From positions 47,940-111,939 of the forward strand of contig NZ_JAALJH010000021.1 in the NCBI RefSeq assembly GCF_011064615.1: a stretch of DNA of 64,000 bases, in the 5' to 3' direction. Under the pieces are notes generated by a model that searched no databases, was not told the origin of the DNA, and saw only the letters and a list, made by a program, of their open reading frames with translations. Positions 1 through 9,956 of this stretch are shown one piece after another. The DNA is from Aquisphaera insulae. GTDB taxonomy: Bacteria > Planctomycetota > Planctomycetia > Isosphaerales > Isosphaeraceae. Each line of letters begins with the position of its first letter. Within the stretch, counting starts at the first letter, position 1. Position numbers and translations under genes: made by a program.

Positions 1-690
1 GGGCGAGGCGAAAGTCTGGTCAAGGGTCCAGCCCGAGCCGCCGAGCGAGAACGCGGCCAGCGGCCGCCATCCGCCCGCCGTGCCAGCGGCCGCGACGACC
101 AGCTCATCGCGACCGTCCGCATCGAGATTCCCGGCCGCGATGCTCAGCCCGGTCGCCCCTCGAAAACCGGGCAGGAACGCCGGCGCGACGATGCACGTGG
201 CCGTGACGCTCGCGTTCACGGGCGACGATCCGTCCACCCGGAAGGAGTAGACGGCCACCTTCCCGGTCCGGGCGGACGCGACGGCCAGCTCCGAGACGCC
301 GTCGCCGTTCAGGTCCGCCATCGCGATCCGCAGGTCCCCGCTCGACCGGGCCAGCGGATTGTTCCCGCTGGTGCCGCCCGGCGAATAGAGAGGGTTCTCG
401 ATGGTGGCGAGGATCTTCGGGGCGAAGCCCGTCGACGTCTTCGCGGCCTGGCCCCACCCGCTGTAGATCGTGACGAGAGATTTCGAGCCCACCCGCGAGG
501 CGACGGCCAAGTCCGCGACCCGGTCGCCGTTCACGTCCCCGATCGCCAGGGCATCGACGCCGGAGCTCCCCGTCAGGCCCGCCGATGCAGACATGCAAAG
601 CCGTATCTCCAGCTCGTCCAGGGCCAGACGGAACCTTCGACGAGTCGCTCTGTTCCGAAGTGGGTTGAGGCTGGGCCTGAGAGACTTCAT
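1..690 (-). CDS. FG-GAP/VCBS repeat secreted protein (C-terminus beyond window)
   Basis: An open minus-strand frame of 230 codons runs off the left edge. The start is the ATG at 690, chosen because GGAGGAATCTCG lies directly upstream. The N-terminus is Arg-rich and contains LALDELEIRL, resembling the short conserved leader of many planctomycete exported proteins. Three Asp/Asn-rich loops of FG-GAP (integrin-type propeller) character follow: GDVNGDRVADLAVAS (near residue 53), ADLNGDGVSELAVAS (near 120) and GNLDADGRDELVVAA (near 188). Such loops bind calcium in beta-propeller blades. Probably a surface or secreted propeller of unknown ligand; the number of further blades cannot be known here. 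Confidence 0.75.
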   Translation of the reverse strand, partial: MKSLRPSLNPLRNRATRRRFRLALDELEIRLCMSASAGLTGSSGVDALAIGDVNGDRVADLAVASRVGSKSLVTIYSGWGQAAKTSTGFAPKILATIENPLYSPGGTSGNNPLARSSGDLRIAMADLNGDGVSELAVASARTGKVAVYSFRVDGSSPVNASVTATCIVAPAFLPGFRGATGLSIAAGNLDADGRDELVVAAAGTAGGWRPLAAFSLGGSGWTLDQTFASP

Positions 691-921
691 CGAGATTCCT
701 CCTCCGGGGATGAGCGTCGGGCCATGTCAGCAGCCTAGAACACGCTCGATCGCTAGGAGGTCTCCTCGCCGCGAACCGTCGGATCAAACCCGTCGGACTT
801 CAGGAAAAATTTACAAAACGGCGAGTTCGCCTCGGAATTTCGGGAGGAAATGGTATGACCAGTCCGTATGGCCAGGGATAGGTATCCCCGGCCGGCTGAT
901 CCTGTTCCGAGGCCACCCCGC

Positions 922-3585
922 ATGATCGGTGATGTGCGACGGATTCGAGGACGAAGGCTCGGGATCACCGTGTCGCTGGTCGGTCTGTTGTTCGGGCAGG
1001 CGGGATGCGCGGGGATCCGGGAGACGTCGTTCCGCTGGCCGTCGCGGGAACGCCCGGCCGAGCTCCCCGCGGCCTCGCCGCAGGCAGGGCCTGCCGCGTC
1101 CCAGCCGTCCGCCACGGCCCAGGATCGCCTCCCCCGCGTCGCGTTGCCGGACGTCGAGCAGATGATCGATGAGCTCGACCGGATGATGACCTCGAACGGG
1201 ACGATCGGCGTGAAGTCGCCGGACGTCTGGGGCCAGGATCGGCTGTCCAAGTTCCGGTTCGAGTACGAGACCCAGATGTCGGAATGGGTCAAGTCCAGCT
1301 TCAAGGGGGACATGAACGCACAGTTGCGCCGGGGAGAGTCCGAGGCGCGGAGGCTCTCGGTGGCCGGGGCGTTTCAGCCCGGCACCAAGACCGCCGCTGG
1401 CGGCTCGACCACCCAGACGGCCGCGGCGACGGCCACCACGGCGTCGATCTCCGCCGAGGCCCCGACGATGCCGAACCTGTCCGGCGACAAGCTCCCGGTC
1501 TCGCTCGAGCCGACGGTGGTCCTCGACGAGCATTCCAACTACCTGAATCACCTCAACCAGTTGCGCCGGATCAATGCGGGTGACGACCTCACCGACCGGC
1601 CGGGGTATGGGCTGTACCTGGTCCGGATCCCGGTCACGCTCTCACCCGGACCGAAGAGTCGACGCGGCCGGGGAGCGATCATCACCGTCTCCGCCAAGTC
1701 CCTGATGACGCGCGAGACCATGCGGAACACCCTCCGCAACGCGGTGATCAACGAGACGGTGAACAACCTCAGCCAGGCGATCGCCAGCAAGGCCGACCCG
1801 GAGAAGGGGGCCTCGTTCTCCTCCGCGGGGTCGTTCTCGCTGCTCGCGTATGCGGACACCGAGGTCTACTACGGGAGTCGAAACATCGCGCTCCTGCTCC
1901 AGGAGGCGGAGCACCTGCTGGCCCGCGACTTCGCCGACGAGCCCCATCATCGCGACGCCCGGATCGCGGAGTGGCTCCGGAGCGAGCTCGAGTCGTCCTA
2001 TCACCTCTTCGAGGAATCGGCGGGCCCGGCCCGGTCGGGCCAGCGGATGGCCGCCGTGGATCCGCTCGAGGAGCTCGGCGAGCTGCTCGTGCACCGAGAC
2101 TACCCGAAGGTGGCCGCCTTCCAGTCGAGGGTGATGAGGGACGGGATGGTGCGGCTTGCGAACGGCGACGGCGGCGTCGCCAATCCCGAGGACGCCCCCA
2201 CCCTGCGGAAGCCCGTCACCGAGTTCCTCGGCTTCGCGCTCCGGATCCAGGCGGCGGCCGTCAATCGCCGGCTCAAGAAGGACATGCTGGAGCAGGATCC
2301 GAACCTTATGAAGCAGGTGAACCTGAAGGACACCAGCTTCTTCGACCCCCAGGCGCCGCAGGAAGTCATCCGGCTCTTCGAGAAGTACGTCGATGCGAAG
2401 TGGCCCCTACGGGTCTACGCGATCGAGCCCGTGATCGCCCAGCAGAACGTCGCGGACGCATTCGGCCGTCGTAGCCAGTCCAGCTTCGAGCTCGCCGGGG
2501 CCGGACCCGTCGGCCCCCTCCGGGCGCTCGGCGGCGTGGCGTCGGCGGGCTTCGCCTCCGACAAGAAGGTCGCCGAGGACGAGACTGCCATCCGCCTGAA
2601 TCCCACCATGGTCGGCTTCGGCGCCGGCGAGAACACGTTCGGCTGGGTCTTCTATCCGCGGATCCAGACGATGGCCAGGGGGCGAGGCCTCTTCACCTCG
2701 ATCGCCCTGCTCGCCCGCGGGGATTTCCCCGATGGCTCGGGGAAGGAACAGAGCATCGAGCCGGGCCAGCGCGAGTGCACGGCGCTCATCGTCATGCCCA
2801 ACTTCGTGCCCAAGCTCGAGTTCGTCACGGTCGCCAACTGGTTCAAGACGAGTGAGACCAGCGACGGCCAGAAGTCCGATCTCGAGAAGTCGTCGACGCT
2901 CGCACGCAGGCTCGTGGTCGCGGAGAACGCACTCCAGCGGGCCAAGGTCGAGGGGCAGTATCGTCCCGAGGAATTCCAGATCGCCATGGAGCGGATCAAC
3001 CAGCTCAAGAGCCTCATGCCCACCCAGCGTCTCGTCGTGAACGTGCCCTTCACCGGCGACCTCAACGACTCCCGGATCTTCTGTTCGGAAGGGGGCCAGC
3101 TCCGGCCGATGCTCGTCGCCTGGCACGGGCGGCCCCCGGAGCAGGGCGAGGAATCGACCATCCTGATCGAGGGCAAGAACTTCAGCGTCCACGACACCCA
3201 CATCATCGCCGGCGGCAAGCCCGCCAAGTCGATCCTGGTCAGCCGCAACGTGCTCGAGGTCACGATCACCCCGGAAGCCTGCCCGATCCGCAGCGACGAA
3301 AACCGTGAGTTGCTCCTCGACATCACGGCCGCCACGCCCAACGGTGTCTCCAATCACCTCCTCCTCCCCATGCAACCCGCTCGCGCCGATCGCAAGAAGC
3401 CCGGGAGCGATGCTCCCGCGGAGAAGGTCGCGAAAGACGACGGTAAAGCCGCAGAGAAGTTGACGAAGGACGATGGCAAGGGCGGCAGCCCTCCCGCCAT
3501 TCCCCCCCTGATTCCCGCGAAATCGGTGGACCCGATCGTCAAGCCGTCGGCCGCTGAGGATACCGGGGAACCGAAGAAGAAGTGA
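922..3585 (+). CDS. Large lipoprotein-like protein with C-terminal IPT/TIG-like domain
   Basis: I start at the ATG at 922 because it places a signal sequence at the N-terminus (charged RRIRGRR, then a hydrophobic stretch ending GQAGC at residue 29). This is lipobox-like, although Gln at -3 is unusual. An in-frame ATG at 868 would add 18 residues ahead of the signal. The 887-residue product has an Ala/Thr linker near residue 150, a central part of no family I recognise, and a segment around residues 720-815 (LRPMLVAWHGR, ILIEGKNF, LEVTITP) with the spacing of an IPT/TIG immunoglobulin-like fold. The tail is rich in Lys/Pro. Likely anchored and extracytoplasmic; function unknown. Confidence 0.7.
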   Translation: MIGDVRRIRGRRLGITVSLVGLLFGQAGCAGIRETSFRWPSRERPAELPAASPQAGPAASQPSATAQDRLPRVALPDVEQMIDELDRMMTSNGTIGVKSPDVWGQDRLSKFRFEYETQMSEWVKSSFKGDMNAQLRRGESEARRLSVAGAFQPGTKTAAGGSTTQTAAATATTASISAEAPTMPNLSGDKLPVSLEPTVVLDEHSNYLNHLNQLRRINAGDDLTDRPGYGLYLVRIPVTLSPGPKSRRGRGAIITVSAKSLMTRETMRNTLRNAVINETVNNLSQAIASKADPEKGASFSSAGSFSLLAYADTEVYYGSRNIALLLQEAEHLLARDFADEPHHRDARIAEWLRSELESSYHLFEESAGPARSGQRMAAVDPLEELGELLVHRDYPKVAAFQSRVMRDGMVRLANGDGGVANPEDAPTLRKPVTEFLGFALRIQAAAVNRRLKKDMLEQDPNLMKQVNLKDTSFFDPQAPQEVIRLFEKYVDAKWPLRVYAIEPVIAQQNVADAFGRRSQSSFELAGAGPVGPLRALGGVASAGFASDKKVAEDETAIRLNPTMVGFGAGENTFGWVFYPRIQTMARGRGLFTSIALLARGDFPDGSGKEQSIEPGQRECTALIVMPNFVPKLEFVTVANWFKTSETSDGQKSDLEKSSTLARRLVVAENALQRAKVEGQYRPEEFQIAMERINQLKSLMPTQRLVVNVPFTGDLNDSRIFCSEGGQLRPMLVAWHGRPPEQGEESTILIEGKNFSVHDTHIIAGGKPAKSILVSRNVLEVTITPEACPIRSDENRELLLDITAATPNGVSNHLLLPMQPARADRKKPGSDAPAEKVAKDDGKAAEKLTKDDGKGGSPPAIPPLIPAKSVDPIVKPSAAEDTGEPKKK

Positions 3586-3643
3586 GTGGGGTCCTCGGGA
3601 GATCGGAACTCCCTCAGGCCTTCAAGGCGCGACCCTGGCGTGG

Positions 3644-6600
3644 TTACCGTGTGTTCAGGGCCGCCTCGACCGCTACACCCCAGCGCTTGTGGGCCTGATG
3701 GACCAACCCGAGGCGGGTAGAGTTCGGCCGAATTCGTACGACGGCGTCGAGGAATGCGCCCAGCCGCCAGGAGCGATCCACGAGTTCGACGGGCGCCACG
3801 AGCGTGTGTTCGGCGTCGAGAGCCAGGGCCCCAGAGAACACGTCCGCGTCGAGGTCGGCCAGGGGCAAGTCGATGTGCGCCTGGATAATTCCGGCCAGTT
3901 CCCGCCTGCCTGCGTCATCGGCGAATTCCTCGAGGAGGCAGTAACGGACTGGGTCGCGGAAGTCCAGGTCGGGGCCTCGCAATAGGTCGGGGTCAATGTC
4001 TCGGCCGATCTTTAGGCTGACCGTCTGCCACAGATCCTCATGTTTGTAGAGCGAATCGACGACACTAAGGACCGCGCGGGTCGTGAGCTGCTTCCTCTCC
4101 GCCTGACTCTCGACGGTCTGGAGAAGGTCCTCGAACAGGTCGCGGGCCCTCCTGAGCTTCTCGATGTGCGCCATTCGGTCGAGGAGCTCACGCCGCAACG
4201 GCAACAAGGACGGAGCGAGATGGAAGATGTGAGGGTCGCTCAGATCATAGGCCAGCGTCAGGAGCTGAAGGCGGTGGTTCAAGACGGCGGACCTGGACCG
4301 ATTCCGGGACCGTTCGTGCCGGTCCAGCAACGCAGTGACGCCGAATTTCATGACGTTATGCAACGTCACCGCAGGCTTCACCAGCAGGAGGCCCATCGCC
4401 AGAGGATTCAGCCCGGGAAAGTCCCCTTCGGGGCGGGAGATCATCGGGAGGGGATACACGTAGTAGTCAAGCAGCCGGGAGGCCACTCTCTGGAGCGAGT
4501 CGAGGGGCTGACTGAGCAGCACGGCGTCGTAGTAGAACGACTTCGCCGCGGCCTCGAGCTGGCCGCTCGAGATCGGATGGTCGGGCATGGTCCCGTCGCG
4601 CAGAAGTAGGGCGGATAGGCGCTCCCACTGGGCGCTGCCGAAGAGTGCTTCGAGCTCCCATTCCAGCGCCGGCGAGGTGGTTGGGCCGCCCAGGCGTGAT
4701 CGGTCGAGGGCTTCTCGCCGGTCGAGGAATCGAATCGCCTGGCCGAGTTCCCGGTTGCGAACCAGCCGCTGGCCCGTCTTCTTGTAAGCGCTCAGGAAAT
4801 GCTCGACGGGGAGGAGCACGACGTCCGACGCCGGAACGGACGGCAGGGAGGCGAACCGCATTAGCGCCGCGGCGGCCGGCGGCAAGTCGTCGATGTCGGG
4901 TTCGATCGAGGAGTAGGCTTGATTCAGGTCCGCCAGGGCGAGACCCGCACCATCCTCCGGCTGGCGGATCCAGAGGAGCCGGTGGTACATCGCCTCGGCG
5001 AGAACGGCCGACGGGCCGGTCCCGAAGTACGGCACGGCCAGGTCGCTGATCTTCCGGGCCTCCCCGGCCGAATCCTCGATCATGAGCTTGAGCATGGACC
5101 GACGCAGATCGCGGCGGTGGCGCACGCGGTCGGGGCCGTCGAGAGTTACCAACCACGAGTGGCCGGCCAGCTCGTCGAGGGCGAGGCGGGCCTCGACCTC
5201 GGTCATTGAGGGGAGATCAAGGGCCGGTCCGAGGACGTCGCGGATCAGGCCGGGAGTCACGAACCGGAGAATCAGGCCCGGCGCGGCAATCCTGCCGATC
5301 AGTCCGGAGCCCAGTCTGGCCAGCACCCTCCGGTAGATGATCCCGGCCGAGAGCTCTCGGCTCCCCGCACGCAGGTCGCGTTCCAGGGAGTCCACCGAGA
5401 CCCGTCCGTCGATCGCCAGCCTGGCCAGCAGCCGCAACTCCAGCGGGCGCCGAGGCAGCCAGTCGGATCGGGCTAGAGCCTCGGCCAGCCCGGCCGGCAC
5501 GCCGGACTTGCTCAGGAGTCTTCGGGACGCCCCCACGGGTAGGACATCGAGATGCAGGACGGGGTCGCCGGCCCGGTCCAGGAACGGGGCAAGGGAGTTG
5601 TCGAACAGCCGGCCGGAGAAGAGAACCTTCAATGGGATCGGCGCGAGGATGTTGCTGACCGTGTCAATCCAGCTCAGGAGCGCGTTCTGGGAGTCGCTGG
5701 AGGAGAGTATCTCCAGAGTGTCGAGCACCATGAGTACCGGTCGGTCCTCGACCCCGGCGTCCTTCAGTGCAACTCGGATCTGAAAAAGGAGGTCGTCCGT
5801 CGCCTGAGCATAACCGAGAGATTCGAGGCCCGCGTTACTCTGCTGAGCCGCCCAGTCACGGCCCCGGCGGAGCGTGCGGCGTGCCTCGCGGAGCTGGTCC
5901 GCCACCTCCGGATACTGGAGGCCGATTTGCCGGGCCATTTCGGTGCGAAGCCAGACGGTGTCGGCGGCATCGATCCCGGGGCGGTCGAAGTCGAAGACGA
6001 CGAGGTTGGCCGTCCGGTCGCGATGGACACCTCGGAGGAACCGGGCCAGGAGCGCCGACTTGCCGGCCCCACCCAACCCGCTGAGGACCATGGCGGTCCA
6101 CCCCGGCGAGGATTTCGGTGCCGCGGTCAGGAAGTCGCGGAGCGTACTCAGCTCGCGCTTGCGTCCCACGAAGGGACCGTCCAGGGTCAGGAATTCCCGG
6201 ACGAACGCACCGGCGTCCAGCGTCCTCTCGATTTCGGCGGCGTCCGGCGCCGGCAAGCCGGCGGCTGCCAGGTCCTCGGCGATCAACCGGAGGCACCGAA
6301 GGTCGTCCGGCGACCGCCGACGCAACGACAGTTTCGGCCCCCGGCTCAGGGCCAGCCGCAGCAGCGTCCCGTAGTCGTCGGTCGCGGGGAGCTGCCGTTG
6401 GAGCACCGCTTTCAAGCGACCGGCCTCGGAGAGTCCCCGCAGCGCGGCGGCGCGGACCGCCGGCCTCATGATCCACCTCACCCGCCCGCCCGTCGTCTCG
6501 ACGGTGAAGTTGCCGACCGCCCGGTTGAGGACGGCCTCGCGGATGGCCGGGGCATCGTCCGCGGCGAAGAGATCCTGCGGCTCGAACCGGCCGGCGACGG

Positions 6601-6793
6601 CGGCGAGTTCCTCGAACTCCTGGACCCGAGTCTTCACCTGATCCTCGGGCAGCTCAGGGGGTCGGGGTTCCTCGACTTTCGACGGGGCGATCTCCGGGCG
6701 CGGCGAGTCGGGGGACGCAGCCCGCCGACTCAGTAGGCGGAGGCGCCGGTCGACCTGGTTCGCCAGTTGGGTCATCAGGGTGTCGTTAGGCAC
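3644..6793 (-). CDS. STAND/NACHT-type NTPase, last gene of conflict-like operon
   Basis: A 1049-residue protein with a GTG start and GGAGACCTCC upstream. Residues 1-200 are helical and of unknown type. FVGRKREL (208-215) is the usual lead-in to a STAND NTPase; Walker A is GLGGAGKS (239-246) and Walker B is VLMVLDTLE (353-361), followed by LKVLFSGR as a likely sensor strand. Residues from about 450 to the end are mostly helical and could be a sensor superstructure, but I see no regular TPR or WD repeats. STAND proteins are signal-triggered oligomerising switches in immunity and regulation. It lies 12 bases after the EAD-like-trypsin-P-loop gene, so co-expression is very likely. The ligand and effector are inferred, not shown. 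Confidence 0.85.
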   Translation of the reverse strand: MPNDTLMTQLANQVDRRLRLLSRRAASPDSPRPEIAPSKVEEPRPPELPEDQVKTRVQEFEELAAVAGRFEPQDLFAADDAPAIREAVLNRAVGNFTVETTGGRVRWIMRPAVRAAALRGLSEAGRLKAVLQRQLPATDDYGTLLRLALSRGPKLSLRRRSPDDLRCLRLIAEDLAAAGLPAPDAAEIERTLDAGAFVREFLTLDGPFVGRKRELSTLRDFLTAAPKSSPGWTAMVLSGLGGAGKSALLARFLRGVHRDRTANLVVFDFDRPGIDAADTVWLRTEMARQIGLQYPEVADQLREARRTLRRGRDWAAQQSNAGLESLGYAQATDDLLFQIRVALKDAGVEDRPVLMVLDTLEILSSSDSQNALLSWIDTVSNILAPIPLKVLFSGRLFDNSLAPFLDRAGDPVLHLDVLPVGASRRLLSKSGVPAGLAEALARSDWLPRRPLELRLLARLAIDGRVSVDSLERDLRAGSRELSAGIIYRRVLARLGSGLIGRIAAPGLILRFVTPGLIRDVLGPALDLPSMTEVEARLALDELAGHSWLVTLDGPDRVRHRRDLRRSMLKLMIEDSAGEARKISDLAVPYFGTGPSAVLAEAMYHRLLWIRQPEDGAGLALADLNQAYSSIEPDIDDLPPAAAALMRFASLPSVPASDVVLLPVEHFLSAYKKTGQRLVRNRELGQAIRFLDRREALDRSRLGGPTTSPALEWELEALFGSAQWERLSALLLRDGTMPDHPISSGQLEAAAKSFYYDAVLLSQPLDSLQRVASRLLDYYVYPLPMISRPEGDFPGLNPLAMGLLLVKPAVTLHNVMKFGVTALLDRHERSRNRSRSAVLNHRLQLLTLAYDLSDPHIFHLAPSLLPLRRELLDRMAHIEKLRRARDLFEDLLQTVESQAERKQLTTRAVLSVVDSLYKHEDLWQTVSLKIGRDIDPDLLRGPDLDFRDPVRYCLLEEFADDAGRRELAGIIQAHIDLPLADLDADVFSGALALDAEHTLVAPVELVDRSWRLGAFLDAVVRIRPNSTRLGLVHQAHKRWGVAVEAALNTR

Positions 6794-6805
6794 GGAGGTC
6801 TCCGG

Positions 6806-8701
6806 TCAGTCTTCTTGGGACTCGGCGGCATCCAGGTAATCCTTGATCGCCAGGGCCACTCGAACGGCCAGGTTCTGGGCGGCGGTCGGCCGCCTGGCCG
6901 GGTCGTTCCAGAGCTCCAGGTAGTCCTGATGCAGGCCCCTTGCGCGGGCGGGGAGGCCGAGCGCGCCAGGATCCAGTCCGACCTGGACGACTCTCTGGCG
7001 GAGGTATTGCAGCACGTCACTCCTGGAGATCGCCGAGACGGAATGTATCTTCGCGGCCAGCCGGAGGTCCTCGGCCAGGTTCCCCTCCATCCCATCGAGG
7101 AGGAACCGCAACCACGGGTTGGTCAGTGCTTGCTGGTACAGCAGGTAGAGCACTTGAGACGTACCCTCGCCGAACACGCGGCAGGAATTCAGGTCCCTTA
7201 GGATCACCCAGGCTAGCCGGCCCTGCCGGGCGGCATCAAGCCTCGCGATGATGGCCGGCACGAGGACATCCTTGTACCAGTTCGAGCGAGTCGAATCCGT
7301 CTTCTCCGCGGCCGGGAGGGTCGGCAGCTCCGAACCGGCCCGGCTGCAGAGGTGTCGAGCGAACTCCTCTGCCGACCGGGCCACGTCCACCGGAGCATCG
7401 AGGGGGAGCTTGAGGTGGTTGGCGACGGGCAGCACGACCTCAGCGGCACGAGCCCGCCACGTCTTGCCCGAGCCGGGGTATCCCTGGACACTCACGACGC
7501 GGGCGCCTCCCGGCAACGCCGCGGCCCACAGGTCGGTCAGGAAGCTCCCGCAGCCGAGGACGAGGTGATTTCGAAATCGTTCATCCGGATAGGCGTCTCC
7601 CAGGGTCCAAATCGGGGCCTCGGTCGGGTCCAGGGGCGGTAACTTGTTCGGGTCATCGTTGATCGTCTTGCAGATGGCCATCGTCGGCACCCCTCGGTTG
7701 ACGGCCCCCCCATTCCCACCCCCGTTCTGCCACACCCCCTGATGCACTCCGAACAGGTTGAAGTCTTGGTCGAGGCACGGCCCGCCGGAAGCACCGTGGT
7801 TGGCATTGACCGAATGCAGGAACCGCAGGCGCGGCACGAACTCGCGATCGGCGGCGCCCGCCTCAACGATCTCGTGATCGTGGTATCGCTGCGCGGCGCC
7901 GTTCGCGTACTGGAAGATCGTGACACGCGTCCTGGCCCGAGGGACCGGGATCCGGGCATCCATCGGAGCCCAGCTCCGTTCGAGCCCGATCGGCTCGGCG
8001 AGCCGGATGATGGCGAAATCCCATTTCCCGTCGAGTTCACCCCGATCCGCCGGCAGCGTGTTCTGGAGCTCAACATCGTGACACGGCCGGAACATCGGGC
8101 ACCAGTTCCTATGGGGCCGGACTTGCCGGGCAGGGTGATAAGCCAGGCCCTGACTTCGGGGCAGGGCGACGACGTCGAAGTCGATCCATAGACGCCCGGT
8201 CGCGTCCTTGATGGGCGCGTACCCGCCGAGATCCCGCCGAAACAGCGTAGCGACCACATGCCAGGCCGTCAGGAACAGGTGCGGGGCGATGAGCAACCCG
8301 GTTCCCGTCAGCGCCCCATCCACGACGACACTCCCCGTCCACCGGCTGTTGTTCATCAGGCCGCGGTAGGCCACGGCGGGGTGGAAGAGGCCCTGGGCCG
8401 TGTTGACGATCGCCTGGAGCGCGGCATCGTTCGTGGTCGACAGCCGATCCTCGCGGAGCTCGCCGTTCTCGCGGTCGCTCAGGATCAGCTCGACGATCAG
8501 GGCATCCAGCCAGCCGTCCTGGCTGGCGCGGGTCACCGCGTCCTGGAACGCCTGGGCGTCGTCGGCCGCCTGGGTGATGGCCGCCAGGAACAGGCGATCC
8601 TTCAGGGGGATGTCCGCCTCCCTCTGGGCGCGGAGGATGATGTCGGCGAACTCATCGCGCGAGGCGGTGACGGCCCTGGCGATCTGACTCGGCGTGAGCA
8701 C
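6806..8701 (-). CDS. EAD-like domain - trypsin-like serine protease - P-loop NTPase protein
   Basis: A 631-residue protein starting at GTG (8701) with AGGGGAT upstream. Residues 1-85 form a small helical domain that resembles effector-associated domain 1, an adaptor that pairs proteins within NTPase-centred conflict systems (similarity by eye). A trypsin-fold protease follows: LFLTAWHVV with His148, WDFAIIRL with Asp228, and NHGASGGP with Ser305, so the triad looks complete. A P-loop GYPGSGKT (407-414) begins a C-terminal ATPase-like module. No signal peptide is seen, so the protease should act in the cytoplasm. The likely role is a regulated protease that meets the STAND protein or the other trypsin proteins through its adaptor domain. 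Confidence 0.85.
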   Translation of the reverse strand: MLTPSQIARAVTASRDEFADIILRAQREADIPLKDRLFLAAITQAADDAQAFQDAVTRASQDGWLDALIVELILSDRENGELREDRLSTTNDAALQAIVNTAQGLFHPAVAYRGLMNNSRWTGSVVVDGALTGTGLLIAPHLFLTAWHVVATLFRRDLGGYAPIKDATGRLWIDFDVVALPRSQGLAYHPARQVRPHRNWCPMFRPCHDVELQNTLPADRGELDGKWDFAIIRLAEPIGLERSWAPMDARIPVPRARTRVTIFQYANGAAQRYHDHEIVEAGAADREFVPRLRFLHSVNANHGASGGPCLDQDFNLFGVHQGVWQNGGGNGGAVNRGVPTMAICKTINDDPNKLPPLDPTEAPIWTLGDAYPDERFRNHLVLGCGSFLTDLWAAALPGGARVVSVQGYPGSGKTWRARAAEVVLPVANHLKLPLDAPVDVARSAEEFARHLCSRAGSELPTLPAAEKTDSTRSNWYKDVLVPAIIARLDAARQGRLAWVILRDLNSCRVFGEGTSQVLYLLYQQALTNPWLRFLLDGMEGNLAEDLRLAAKIHSVSAISRSDVLQYLRQRVVQVGLDPGALGLPARARGLHQDYLELWNDPARRPTAAQNLAVRVALAIKDYLDAAESQED

Positions 8702-8722
8702 GGTGGCGATCCCCTGACCGTC

Positions 8723-9922
8723 CTACGGGCGATTGGAGAACTCAACATGATACCGGTCGAGGGCGTCCAGGAGTTTCTCGCCCGCCTCGCCCCGGGCGGG
8801 CAAGGCCAGTCCGAGGACGTGACCCCAGTTCTCGGCCGGCTCGGTGCTGGTCCCGCCGTAATGGATGGCCAGCAGGCCGAGCGACGTGCCGGCCCTGACG
8901 ATGGCCGAACCCGAATTGCCGCCCAGCGTCGTCGCGTCGTGGGCCGCCGTCCATGCGGCCGTTGAGCGTCTTGATGCGATCGTCTGGCCGGGGGCCAACC
9001 GCTTGTAACCGAACAGCAGGTCGAACAGCCGGTCCAGCAGGGTCGGGGTGTAGAGCCCCGGGTCCGGCCGGTAAGGGTATCCGATCGCATACACGGGCGG
9101 TCCTCCTGCGCCGACCCTGACGGGGGCGGCATCCACGCTCATGACGAACCGCGACCCACCGCCGGCCGGGGGAGGCTCCAGCTCGATCACCGCCAGGTCA
9201 AGCCTGCCATGATCGGCGTCGTACGGATCCACCGGCTGATCGCCGACGAAAGCGACCTTCTTGAGCTTGCGGCGACCGATCGTTGCATGACCCCGATACT
9301 CGTGACCGAAGTCGATGGCCGCGTCTCCGATCGAATTCCCGAGGAGGCCGATCGTTCTCCCGGCCAGCATCTGGACGACGTGGCGGTTGGTCAGGATCAG
9401 GTCATCGTGGATCAGCACTCCGGTGCCGGCGTAGCCTCCGATCAACCCCGGGGCGTCGATCCGGCCGATGCAGGTAATCGCCTTCTCCAGGTCGTGCTCG
9501 TCGGCGTAAAGAGAATCATCCCACCGGCCGAGCGGGCTGCTCCGCATATCCACGCGTCCGTCCCTGACCAGGAACGACGGCCGGCCGTCGGGCCGGATAA
9601 TGGCCTCCAGGTCGGCTAGCAGCTCGGGCCGCCGTTCGAACTCGGCGTCCTTGCCGACCAGCCTCAGGGCCCGGTCGCCTCGCTCGACGATCTCGGCAAC
9701 CAGGCCCTTCTCAACTGGGCCGTCGTCGAGGTACTCCTTGACGATGCGGAGGAGCTCGCACTCGGTCCGACCGACAATCTCTCGGATGACCACCCTGTCG
9801 ATCGGCCCGTCGTCCACCGGCGCCGGGCCTGGCATCGATTCCAGGTCGGCGAACTCCCCCCGGCCCGCGGGCATCATCGAGCGGAGCCGTCGCAGCCGAT
9901 CGCTGACGGAGTCGTCTAGCAT
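8723..9922 (-). CDS. Cytosolic trypsin-like serine protease with N-terminal helical adaptor
   Basis: A 399-residue protein beginning at ATG 9922. Residues 1-130 are helical and acidic and may be another effector-associated or adaptor domain, though I cannot assign a family. The protease part shows GTGVLIHDDLILTNRHVV (His181), LDLAVIEL (Asp242) and TTLGGNSGS (Ser337), a complete S1-type triad in the bacterial TNRHV/GNSGS style shared with the next upstream gene. There is no signal peptide or membrane segment. It lies 21 bases before the EAD-like-trypsin gene and 34 bases after the trypsin-PLD gene. Substrates are unknown; partner proteins of the operon are the obvious candidates. Confidence 0.85.
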   Translation of the reverse strand: MLDDSVSDRLRRLRSMMPAGRGEFADLESMPGPAPVDDGPIDRVVIREIVGRTECELLRIVKEYLDDGPVEKGLVAEIVERGDRALRLVGKDAEFERRPELLADLEAIIRPDGRPSFLVRDGRVDMRSSPLGRWDDSLYADEHDLEKAITCIGRIDAPGLIGGYAGTGVLIHDDLILTNRHVVQMLAGRTIGLLGNSIGDAAIDFGHEYRGHATIGRRKLKKVAFVGDQPVDPYDADHGRLDLAVIELEPPPAGGGSRFVMSVDAAPVRVGAGGPPVYAIGYPYRPDPGLYTPTLLDRLFDLLFGYKRLAPGQTIASRRSTAAWTAAHDATTLGGNSGSAIVRAGTSLGLLAIHYGGTSTEPAENWGHVLGLALPARGEAGEKLLDALDRYHVEFSNRP

Positions 9923-9956
9923 GGAAATCCCCGGTTTCGGAGGGACGGAACGGATC

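Noticed and set aside
104..787. A 227-codon minus-strand frame
   Set aside because: Arg-rich shadow; the frame with FG-GAP calcium loops and a good ribosome site (start at 690) is the real one.
3597..3613. GGGAG...CTCCC hairpin between two convergent genes as a terminator
   Set aside because: The stem is only five bases and no T run follows on either strand.
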